A DNA stretch of 40,196 nucleotides, taken from NCBI GenBank assembly GCA_023145835.1, contig JAGLDH010000044.1, positions 1-40,196 of the forward strand, read 5' to 3'. The translations under genes were made by a program, and so were the position numbers. Below the pieces are notes generated by a model. It ran no database searches, had not been told where the DNA came from, and saw nothing but the letters and a program-made list of their open reading frames with translations. How positions within the stretch are numbered: position 1 is the first letter of the stretch; every line of letters starts with the position of its first letter. Origin of the DNA: Methylococcales bacterium (lineage in GTDB: Bacteria; Pseudomonadota; Gammaproteobacteria; Methylococcales; Methylomonadaceae). Below are positions 25,319-32,632 of the stretch, in pieces.

Positions 25319-26029
25319 TTAGTTTCCTGCTTTAATGATGAGCATAAGCTCTGGTTTATTAATTTGTGCTACTTGGTGTTCGGTATGCAAAAGGCTTTGT
25401 CGTTTGAATTCAGCCACTATACGACTTGCAGTTTCTGTTGTTATTGCTAAAAGTGCTCCAATGTCATCTCTGGAAGGAAGATAAAAAGAATCTTCTTCGC
25501 TGCTGTTGTTAGCCAAATATAAAAGTAAATTAGCTATTCGCTGCTTAGATGTACCTACAGTTAGTTCTGATAACCATATATCAGCATCATTTTGTGATTT
25601 TTGCCACTGTACAGTTAATTGCTTATATAAGTGGGGTGTATTGCTATTTAATGCTTCAATTTCTTCAACTGGAATACGGCAAACCTCAGTTTTTTGAAGA
25701 GTAATTGCATGGTGTAAGTAAGTTGAGCCGTTTAATGTTTCTATACCTGCAAGATCTCCTTTGCGTAATAAACGGATAATCCTGTAGCTTCCATTGGGTA
25801 GATATCGAACTAATTTAATCATGCCTGAACGAATAGTATAGACAAATTTAGCGGTACCTTTTTCAGTATATAAAGATTCTCCTGCTTCAAAAGAAAATTC
25901 ATTAATTGGCTGATGAAGAAGGTTAAAATCAGCTTGTTGCAGATCTGCAAATAGGGCAAGATTACGAATAGGGCACTTCAGGCACTTTTCAGTTCCTCCC
26001 CAAGCTTGGTTTATTTCAAAACTTTTCAT
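25319..26029 (-). CDS. CRP/FNR-family regulator, FNR-type DNA recognition, incomplete iron-sulfur site
   Basis: 236 residues: an N-terminal Cys region, a cNMP-type beta-barrel (about 30-140), a dimer helix and a winged HTH (about 170-225). The HTH reads LPSRDDIGALLAITTETASR; the E-x-x-S-R recognition residues are those of FNR, which binds TTGAT-N4-ATCAA. E. coli FNR uses four Cys for its [4Fe-4S]; here C16, C19 and C117 align with three of them (KCLKCPIRNLAL; TEVCRIPVEE), but the fourth position, residue 25, is Ala. Oxygen or NO sensing may therefore be altered or absent. It diverges from the copper-receptor gene with a perfect FNR palindrome in between. Confidence 0.88.
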   Translation of the reverse strand: MKSFEINQAWGGTEKCLKCPIRNLALFADLQQADFNLLHQPINEFSFEAGESLYTEKGTAKFVYTIRSGMIKLVRYLPNGSYRIIRLLRKGDLAGIETLNGSTYLHHAITLQKTEVCRIPVEEIEALNSNTPHLYKQLTVQWQKSQNDADIWLSELTVGTSKQRIANLLLYLANNSSEEDSFYLPSRDDIGALLAITTETASRIVAEFKRQSLLHTEHQVAQINKPELMLIIKAGN

Positions 26030-26274
26030 GGATAATTGATGTAATTGAGGCAGACGCTACTATAAACTAAATTAGCATACGCTAAAAAAAAATATTTTTT
26101 TTTTTAAATAGGACTACAGAAGGTAGTTAAGCAATGTTATATAGCTAAATTTAATAGGTTGTATGGCTTATTTGTTATATAAAAATAGGATTAATCTATA
26201 AGAAGTTAAGTATAAGCAAAAAGTAGTCCATAAAAAAGTAAGTCTTGTCAGTCCAGCTTTAGAGTTGTTATAAA

Positions 26275-26288
26275 TTGATAATTATCAA
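26275..26288. promoter_or_regulatory. Perfect FNR/ANR box
   Basis: TTGAT-AATT-ATCAA, the full FNR consensus, inside an 18-bp perfect palindrome (26273-26290). It is 73 bp before the copper-receptor ATG and about 245 bp before the divergent FNR-like gene. Confidence 0.75.
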
Positions 26289-26361
26289 TTAGATATTCAT
26301 TATATTCCTATAAAGTGTAAAAAAAAGTAATAATGAAATGGAACAACAAAGGAGTTTTTAA

Positions 26362-28461
26362 ATGAAGCAACGATATTTATCATTTGTGAGTGCTGGCTTA
26401 TTTATTGCCGGATCATCTACTGTTAACGCTTTAAACCTGGAAGATGCTGATAAAGAAATGTTAGCTCCGATGATTGTTGAAGGAGATATTTTAGCTTCTG
26501 GTGTTGTAGGCGTTAAACCAAGTATGGGTGGGGTGAATGATGCTGCAGCTTTATTGAAAAAGGTACCGGGTGCAAATGTAAACTCTAATGGTCCATTATC
26601 AGGTATTGCTCAATATCGTGGATTATTTGGTGATAGAGTTAATGTTAATTCTGATGGTACAACCTATAAATCAGCATGTGCCAATGCGATGGATGCTCCA
26701 TTGAGTCATGTACCAACATCATTGACTGAAAGTATGAGTATAAAGCGAGGTATTGCTTCTGTTAGTAGTGGAATAGAAACGATGGGTGGAAGTATTATGC
26801 AACGCTCACGCAGAGGTGAATTTGCTGAAGAAGGTGGGATTGAATTTTCTGGTAAAACGACGAATGGAGTTAATTCTGTTAACAGTGGATACTACACCAG
26901 TATCTTCGGCAATGTTGCGAATAAAAACCATAAGTTTCGTTTAGGTGGTAGTCGTGAAGAAGGCGGGAATTATGATTGGCATGGTGGGTTAAATGTTGAT
27001 ACTAGCCATGAACGAAATGCAGGTGTGTTGGGGTATGGTTATCGTACTAATGATGAAGATCATGAATTTGATGTTGGTTATAACTTTAATGATACACATA
27101 CCACAGGTACACCATCCTTACCTATGGATATAGTTTATTCTAGAGGTGGCGTTACAAATGTTAGTTATAAAGGTTTACTAGCGGATAAATATAAAGTAGA
27201 AACTGAATTTCAATATCAGGATATTAAGCATCGGATGGATAATTATACGTTGCGGGGTGATATTGCTAAGAAAGCTCGGCGCCAATCTAATAATACTGCA
27301 AGAGGGTTTGGTTATAAAGTTAGTATAGATATGCCAATGTATGAGGGTAGCTTATTGATTGGAACAGATGCTGATAATATTGAACATGATGCACAGATTA
27401 GAAACCCTTTTAATGCAGCATTTAGTGTGAATAACTTTAACGATGTTGAAAGAGATCGATATGGTTTTTTTGCTGAATGGAAAGGTGGGGTTGCTGATGA
27501 CTGGGATTTAGAACTAGGGACTCGACTTAATTGGATTAGAATGGATGCAAAAAGTGTCGGTGGAACAGCGGGGCCTTTTGCTGCAGGCAAGGCTGGTGCA
27601 AAATTAGCAAGTGCTTTTAATGCTAAAAAACATGATAAAGAAGACCTTAATGTTGATGTGGTTGCTGCTTTAACTCATCATTTTAATGATGATATGGATA
27701 TAGAGGTAGGGTTTGGTAGAAAAACACGTTCGCCATCTTACCAAGAACGTTATCTTTGGTTGCCACTCAATGCAACTGGAGGTTTAGCCGATGGACGTAA
27801 CTATATAGGTAATATCGAGTTACAACCCGAGGTATCTTATCAAGCTGAATTAGGGTTTAACTGGCAAGTAGAATCTAATTATATTATGCCTAGGATTTTC
27901 TACCGCTATGTGGAAAATTATATTCAAGGGACTCCAACACAAAATGCAGCAGCATTAAAAATTAAATCAACAACTTTGGAATATACCAATGTAGATGCTT
28001 ATTTATTTGGTTTTGATGTAGAGGGAGGGTTTCGTTTTCTTGATGACTGGAAAGTTGATGCTATGATCAGTTATGTGAGAGGAAGACGGGATGATGTAAC
28101 TGATAATCTTTATCGTATTGCTCCACTTAACGGGCGGATAGGAATCTTCTATGATACGGCTAAATGGTTAGCTGGAACAGAAATAATCGCATATGATGAT
28201 CAAAATGAAACCTCAAGTTATAATGATGAGACGCCTACACCTGGTTATTTTATTTGGAATCTAAGAGGACAATATAGACCTCAATATAGTGCAGTTGAAG
28301 GATTACAAATAGGTTTTGGAATAGAAAATGTACTGGATGAATCACATCGAGTGCACCTTAGTGGTTTGAATAGAAATCCTGCAAATGATGGAACGGCGGT
28401 AGGCGAACATTTGCCTGGAGTTGGTAGAAACTTTTATGCAACACTGAGTTATGACTGGTAG
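26362..28461 (+). CDS. TonB-dependent receptor, OprC/NosA-like copper receptor
   Basis: 699 residues: signal peptide (1-23), plug (about 35-150; PMIVEGDI, AAALLKKVPGANV, IAQYRGLFGDRVNV) and a 22-strand barrel ending NFYATLSYDW with terminal aromatic Trp. The plug has SACANAMDAPLSH, with a C-x3-M (C106, M110) at the place where OprC/NosA proteins bind copper through CxxxM. An H-x-M (H290-R-M292) occurs in the barrel, as in OprC's HxM. It would import copper, powered by TonB. Ribosome site AGGAG; perfect FNR box upstream. It precedes copper-dependent oxidase genes. The copper assignment is by motif and is strong but not proof. Confidence 0.82.
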   Translation: MKQRYLSFVSAGLFIAGSSTVNALNLEDADKEMLAPMIVEGDILASGVVGVKPSMGGVNDAAALLKKVPGANVNSNGPLSGIAQYRGLFGDRVNVNSDGTTYKSACANAMDAPLSHVPTSLTESMSIKRGIASVSSGIETMGGSIMQRSRRGEFAEEGGIEFSGKTTNGVNSVNSGYYTSIFGNVANKNHKFRLGGSREEGGNYDWHGGLNVDTSHERNAGVLGYGYRTNDEDHEFDVGYNFNDTHTTGTPSLPMDIVYSRGGVTNVSYKGLLADKYKVETEFQYQDIKHRMDNYTLRGDIAKKARRQSNNTARGFGYKVSIDMPMYEGSLLIGTDADNIEHDAQIRNPFNAAFSVNNFNDVERDRYGFFAEWKGGVADDWDLELGTRLNWIRMDAKSVGGTAGPFAAGKAGAKLASAFNAKKHDKEDLNVDVVAALTHHFNDDMDIEVGFGRKTRSPSYQERYLWLPLNATGGLADGRNYIGNIELQPEVSYQAELGFNWQVESNYIMPRIFYRYVENYIQGTPTQNAAALKIKSTTLEYTNVDAYLFGFDVEGGFRFLDDWKVDAMISYVRGRRDDVTDNLYRIAPLNGRIGIFYDTAKWLAGTEIIAYDDQNETSSYNDETPTPGYFIWNLRGQYRPQYSAVEGLQIGFGIENVLDESHRVHLSGLNRNPANDGTAVGEHLPGVGRNFYATLSYDW

Positions 28462-28514
28462 CTACATTTAGGTTTAAACGTTTTTTAGAGAATATTATTA
28501 AATCAATCTGTTAA

Positions 28515-28553
28515 TTCAAGTGGCGGGAGAATATGGTTTTTCCGCCACTTGAA
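28515..28553. terminator. Strong hairpin between convergent genes
   Basis: 12-bp stem TTCAAGTGGCGG/CCGCCACTTGAA with a 15-base loop. No long U-run follows on either strand, but its position after the receptor gene and the convergent arrangement suggest transcript end or 3' stability. Confidence 0.6.
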
Positions 28554-28609
28554 ATGTAAAGTTATAGAAATATACTAAAAGGATTGTCGCTGTTATGATT
28601 CAAGTAACC

Positions 28610-29275
28610 CTAGAATGTAGGTGTAATAGCTGATTCTGTTTGCTCTGTAGTATCAGGTGTAGTTGCTTCTTTTTCATCGATTAAGCCATCTAAATCAGTA
28701 TCTCCATCAACTTCTCCATCTTCATTCAGGTCAGACTCATCACGACCATTATTAATTTTAATTTTAGAGGTTGCAAGTAGTCCTCTAAAGCCACGATGCC
28801 AATCGGCTAGGTTGGTAGGATCTCCATTAACAGTCGTCATGACAATAGAAAATTGATAAGCACCTGTTGGAATAGTTCGTAGAAAATCACAGTCAAGCTT
28901 GAAGACAGAGTGCACTCTTTCTGTTTCACCTAGAGCTTCGAGTTTGTTTGTTAAAAGATCTCTTATATTCCAGGACGTAAAATCAGATTTACCCGTTTGC
29001 TCATCGGAAGGAAGGGCTGCAACAAGATGAGCGTCAGCTTTGTGGTTCCAAAATGCTTTGAATCTATGAGGGATTTTAATCTTTATATCAAGCTTATCAT
29101 TTTTATTGTCGCAACGTCTTAAGTTGATAATATGTTTGTTAGCTTTGATTAAGCCAGAATGGTTACCTGGTTTACCAGAGCGTTTTGCATGAGTGATGGG
29201 AGCCGTAAAAATAGAAAATGTTAAAAGGCATGATGCAGAAAGAGTGATTAAGTTAAAAGATTTGGTAAATTTCAT
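28610..29275 (-). CDS. Secreted protein with acidic calcium-binding tail, function unknown
   Basis: 221 residues with a signal peptide (cleavage near ITHA-KR). The mature part has two Cys (RRCDNKNDKL and KLDCDFLR) and no domain I recognise. Near the C-terminus, DLNEDGEVDGDTDLDGLIDE carries overlapping DxNxDG/DxDxDG loops, like thrombospondin type 3 or dockerin calcium sites, followed by a Thr/Glu-rich tail. It is probably periplasmic or extracellular. It converges on the copper receptor and diverges from the oxidase operon; any functional link is only suggested by position. Confidence 0.65.
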   Translation of the reverse strand: MKFTKSFNLITLSASCLLTFSIFTAPITHAKRSGKPGNHSGLIKANKHIINLRRCDNKNDKLDIKIKIPHRFKAFWNHKADAHLVAALPSDEQTGKSDFTSWNIRDLLTNKLEALGETERVHSVFKLDCDFLRTIPTGAYQFSIVMTTVNGDPTNLADWHRGFRGLLATSKIKINNGRDESDLNEDGEVDGDTDLDGLIDEKEATTPDTTEQTESAITPTF

Positions 29276-29667
29276 TAAGATGAACCTTTGTTGTTTTTAA
29301 ATTATTTTGGAGTACCTACAGGTTAGTAGACATCGATAATAATTATTTGAACGGAGTTCTATTTAGAGGATAAACAAAGAGTGCTTTTTTATTTTCTTGA
29401 ACTGGGTAGCAAAATTAAAAAAATAGGAGAAAGAAGGTGTTTTTTTTAAATTTATAAAAATTTTTTTGATGAAGCTTATAAGGTGTTAAGTGGAGTATGA
29501 AAATATTTTTTAGTTATATCAAAGTAATAGCTATGAAATTGAATGTATTTTTATTTTTAAAAAATAAATTGAACTCTAATTTTAGAATTGATATATTAGT
29601 AGGTAATGATTTGCTAAGATAATTTGTTTATTCCATTAATTAAGAACAACTTACTTTCGGAAAAAAG
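29276..29667. other. Divergent intergenic region
   Basis: A+T-rich 392 bp between the secreted-protein gene and the oxidase operon. It must hold both promoters, but no convincing -35/-10 pair or operator stands out, and there is no gene. Confidence 0.5.
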
Positions 29668-29820
29668 ATGAATCAATTAAACGAAGAAGAAAGAAAAAAA
29701 ATCATAGAAAGTTCCCCAGTAGGTACATGGGTGTTAATGCTTTCAGTTGGTATTAGCATGGTGATCGGTTGGTTATTTCTTTATTACGGGGTCTTTTTAC
29801 CTCGCGGTATTATTAACTAG
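29668..29820 (+). CDS. Small membrane subunit of ba3-type cytochrome oxidase
   Basis: 50 residues, MNQLNEEERKKIIESSPVGT and then one membrane helix (WVLMLSVGISMVIGWLFLYY). Single-helix proteins of this kind (subunit IIa/CbaD-like) precede subunit II in ba3 oxidase operons. The ATG at 29668 has a GGA-type ribosome site and the stop is 10 bp from the next gene, so it is clearly first in the operon. It probably stabilises the oxidase core; assignment is from context and topology. Confidence 0.7.
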   Translation: MNQLNEEERKKIIESSPVGTWVLMLSVGISMVIGWLFLYYGVFLPRGIIN

Positions 29821-29830
29821 GGGGGCTAAA

Positions 29831-30358
29831 ATGCATATTGATCCATTAGAAAAAAAATGGGCGCAAATAGTATTAGCTATTTGCGCCCTTTTTGTTGGCA
29901 TACTCATGATAGATGCACTATTTCATAGTGTTAATGCTCCCAGTAACGTTGAAACCATTAATTCTGCAAAATTACATTTAAGTGAAGAATTTGCAGAAGA
30001 TAATTTAGGTGTTCAAATGGATGAAAAGGGTGATATTACTGTCAGAATGGTAGCAGGCCGTTACTCATTCTTTCCTAAAAAAATCTCAGTACCTGCTGAA
30101 ACCAAATTAACTTTTCGTTGGGTAAGTATTGATGTATTACATGGGGTACATATTCCAATGACCAACATGAGTACGATGATTGTGCCTGGTTTTGTTGCAG
30201 AAATAGAAACCTCTTTTCCTAAACCTGGTGACTATCCTGTTTTATGTAATGAGTATTGTGGATTAGGCCATGACCATATGTGGAGCAAAATTGATGTAGT
30301 CGAAAAAGATCAGTGGAATGCCTCACAAATAACGACTAAGGGAGGGGATGAAAAATGA
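29831..30358 (+). CDS. Cytochrome c oxidase subunit II, ba3-type, CuA-binding
   Basis: 175 residues: one N-terminal helix (WAQIVLAICALFVGILMIDALF) and a periplasmic cupredoxin domain. The dinuclear CuA ligands are all present: H104 (DVLHGVHIP), C139 and C143 (CNEYCGLGHDHM), H147 and M150. The DVLHGVH...CNEYCGLGH pattern is that of Thermus-type ba3 oxidases rather than aa3. It accepts electrons from a soluble or anchored cytochrome c, plausibly the c4 encoded downstream. It overlaps subunit I by 4 bp. Confidence 0.93.
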   Translation: MHIDPLEKKWAQIVLAICALFVGILMIDALFHSVNAPSNVETINSAKLHLSEEFAEDNLGVQMDEKGDITVRMVAGRYSFFPKKISVPAETKLTFRWVSIDVLHGVHIPMTNMSTMIVPGFVAEIETSFPKPGDYPVLCNEYCGLGHDHMWSKIDVVEKDQWNASQITTKGGDEK

Positions 30359-31980
30359 ATGACAACACAGAAAGAAACCTTGCTTTAAGCCATATGTGGG
30401 TTGCGTTTATTGCTTTTATATTGGCTTGTTTTATGGGTGAATATCAAGTTTTGGAACGCAGTGGGTTTATTGAGGCGTTAGATTCTCCCGCAATGTATTT
30501 TGCTTCTGTGAGTACTCATGGGGTATTAATGGCCTATGTTCTCACCACTTTTTTTATTATGGGTTTTGGTTACTATACCGCCAGCACTTCATTAAAAGTC
30601 CCTATTTGGAATAAACAATTAGCATGGGGTGGGTTTTGGCTAGCTTTACTGGGTGTCATACTCGCAGCTATTCCTTTATTGTCAGGATTAGCTTCGGTAC
30701 TTTATACCTTTTATCCTCCAGTACAAGCTGACACCATGTTCTACGTAGGAGCAACTTTATTGATTGTTGGCTCTTGGGTTTGGTGTGGCATTATGATTGT
30801 GATGTTTCTTCAATGGAAAGAAGCTAATCCTGGTGAAACTGTTCCACTAGCTATGTTTGCGACGACAATGAATGCTATGTTGTGGTTATGGACAAGTGCT
30901 GGGGTAGCCTTAGAATCTTTATTTTTACTTCTTCCCTGGGCTTTTGGTTGGGTTGATACCATCGATGTTGGATTGGCGCGGACACTTTTTGCTTGGACTT
31001 TACATCCGATTGTTTATTTTTGGTTAATCCCCGCTTATACCGCTTATTATGTTTTTGTCCCTAAACATGCGGGATCCTATTTATTTAGTGAAGAGGCAGC
31101 AAGAGCTGCATTTATCGTCTTAGTTGTCTTTAGTTTGCCGATTGGTTTCCATCATTTATATATGGATCCAGAGCAAGCCAGTGGATGGAAAATGTTACAT
31201 GGTGTTGGTACCTTTGTCGTTGCAATCCCTACTTTTATGACCGGTTTTACCGTGATCGCTGCATTAGAAATTGCAGGTAGATTACGTGGAGGGAAAGGTT
31301 TATTTGGCTGGATAGGTAGTTTGCCTTGGACGAATACGATGGTGCTTTCTATTATCCTTTCTTTATTAATGCTGATATTTGGAGGTTTTGGGGGGATTGT
31401 TAACGCCAGTTATGCAATGAACGCAATGATTCATAATACAGCATGGGTTCCTGGGCATTTTCATCTGATTTTTGCTGGAACGACAGTCATTATGTACTTT
31501 TCAATCGCTTATTATTTATGGCCAATTTTGACCAAGAAACCCATCTATTCAAATAATTTAGCATTAGTACAGTTGTGGACTTGGTTTATTGGCATGAGCA
31601 TAATGACAACGCCTTGGCATGTACTTGGGTTATTAGGCCAGCCTCGGCGGATTTCTAGTGTGGTTTACAATAATCTTATGACCTTATCTTGGGAACCCTA
31701 TGAGTTACTCATGATTATGGGAGGCCTTGTTTTATTGGGGTCGGCTTGTTTATTTATATATCTATTAGTTAAAACACAGTTTGGTTCAACAACAGAAGTT
31801 TTTGAAGGTGAAGTAGAATACGCTGAAACCTACCATCCTGTAAAAGATTTACCCGATTATCTAAATGATATAAAAATATGGAACAAAGTCATTGCTGTAT
31901 TGATGTTGGTTAGTTTTGGTATTCCGATTTTACAGTTTTTCTTTTTGGATACATATGATTCAAGCGCATGGGGGTACTAA
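30355..31980 (+). CDS. Cytochrome c oxidase subunit I, ba3-type (B-family)
   Basis: 541 residues, about 13 membrane helices; reduces O2 to water and pumps protons. Heme and CuB ligands: low-spin His in STHGVLMAYV, CuB His and cross-linked Tyr in LHPIVYFWLIPAY, the HH pair in FHHLYMDPEQ, and HNTAWVPGHFHL near the C-terminal third. The absence of the helix VI Glu found in aa3 enzymes and the HPIVYFW form mark a B-type oxidase, usually of high oxygen affinity. The gene order small subunit-II-I is typical, and no subunit III gene is present. Confidence 0.94.
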   Translation: MNDNTERNLALSHMWVAFIAFILACFMGEYQVLERSGFIEALDSPAMYFASVSTHGVLMAYVLTTFFIMGFGYYTASTSLKVPIWNKQLAWGGFWLALLGVILAAIPLLSGLASVLYTFYPPVQADTMFYVGATLLIVGSWVWCGIMIVMFLQWKEANPGETVPLAMFATTMNAMLWLWTSAGVALESLFLLLPWAFGWVDTIDVGLARTLFAWTLHPIVYFWLIPAYTAYYVFVPKHAGSYLFSEEAARAAFIVLVVFSLPIGFHHLYMDPEQASGWKMLHGVGTFVVAIPTFMTGFTVIAALEIAGRLRGGKGLFGWIGSLPWTNTMVLSIILSLLMLIFGGFGGIVNASYAMNAMIHNTAWVPGHFHLIFAGTTVIMYFSIAYYLWPILTKKPIYSNNLALVQLWTWFIGMSIMTTPWHVLGLLGQPRRISSVVYNNLMTLSWEPYELLMIMGGLVLLGSACLFIYLLVKTQFGSTTEVFEGEVEYAETYHPVKDLPDYLNDIKIWNKVIAVLMLVSFGIPILQFFFLDTYDSSAWGY

Positions 31981-31982
31981 CA

Positions 31983-32630
31983 ATGAAACCTATACTGTCT
32001 ATATTTTTACTATTTATACCCACAGTCGTCATTGCCGAACCGGCCACCAATATTGCATGGACACCGGATGCATTAAATTTTGTTAAACAAGGAAATCTTA
32101 ATAAAGGTAAAAAATTGGCTGAGACTTGTTCTGGTTGTCATGGTGAAAAAGGGATAAGTCAAATGGATGCTTTTCCTTCTTTAGCGGGTCAGTTGGCAAC
32201 CTATACTTATAAACAACTGCGAGACTATGCTGATAATAAACGTACACATATGCTGATGAACTCAGTAGCAGCTGGTTTAAGTGAGCAAGATTCAGCTGAT
32301 TTAGCCATTTGGTTTGAATCATTGCCAGAAGCTAAAAACAAAGTTAAAATCGAAGTACTTGAAAAAGCAGAAGTTTTAGTTGCTAAAGGAAATGGCAAGA
32401 AAATTATTCCGCCTTGTTTTACTTGTCACGGTAGTAAGGGACAAGGCGAAAGGCAGGATATTCCCGCATTAGCAGGACAGCAGGTAGAATATTTTATTAA
32501 TACGTTAACAGAATATAAAACTGGCGTTCGGCATAATGATGTTTATAGTCGAATGCGCTTAATTTCAGAACAATTAAGTGAGGAAGATATTAAACAGTTA
32601 GCACAATATTATTATCAATTGAAGAAGTGA
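31983..32630 (+). CDS. Diheme cytochrome c4-like protein
   Basis: 215 residues with a signal peptide (cleavage near VIA-EP). Two class I heme domains: CSGCHGEKGIS near residue 49 and CFTCHGSKGQGE near 145, each with downstream Met candidates (LMNSVAAG; YSRMRLI). Cytochrome c4 shuttles electrons to terminal oxidases; here it follows the ba3 genes directly. An upstream in-frame ATG at 31968 lies inside the oxidase gene and would put five residues ahead of the signal peptide, so 31983 is used. Its stop overlaps a GTG of the next frame, showing cotranscription. Confidence 0.92.
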   Translation: MKPILSIFLLFIPTVVIAEPATNIAWTPDALNFVKQGNLNKGKKLAETCSGCHGEKGISQMDAFPSLAGQLATYTYKQLRDYADNKRTHMLMNSVAAGLSEQDSADLAIWFESLPEAKNKVKIEVLEKAEVLVAKGNGKKIIPPCFTCHGSKGQGERQDIPALAGQQVEYFINTLTEYKTGVRHNDVYSRMRLISEQLSEEDIKQLAQYYYQLKK

Positions 32631-32632
32631 TT

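Noticed and set aside
26273..26290. Palindrome upstream of the TonB receptor read as a Fur box
   Set aside because: It shares GATAATTATC with Fur sites, but the exact TTGAT-N4-ATCAA match and the adjacent FNR-like gene make an FNR site more likely; Fur control is not excluded.
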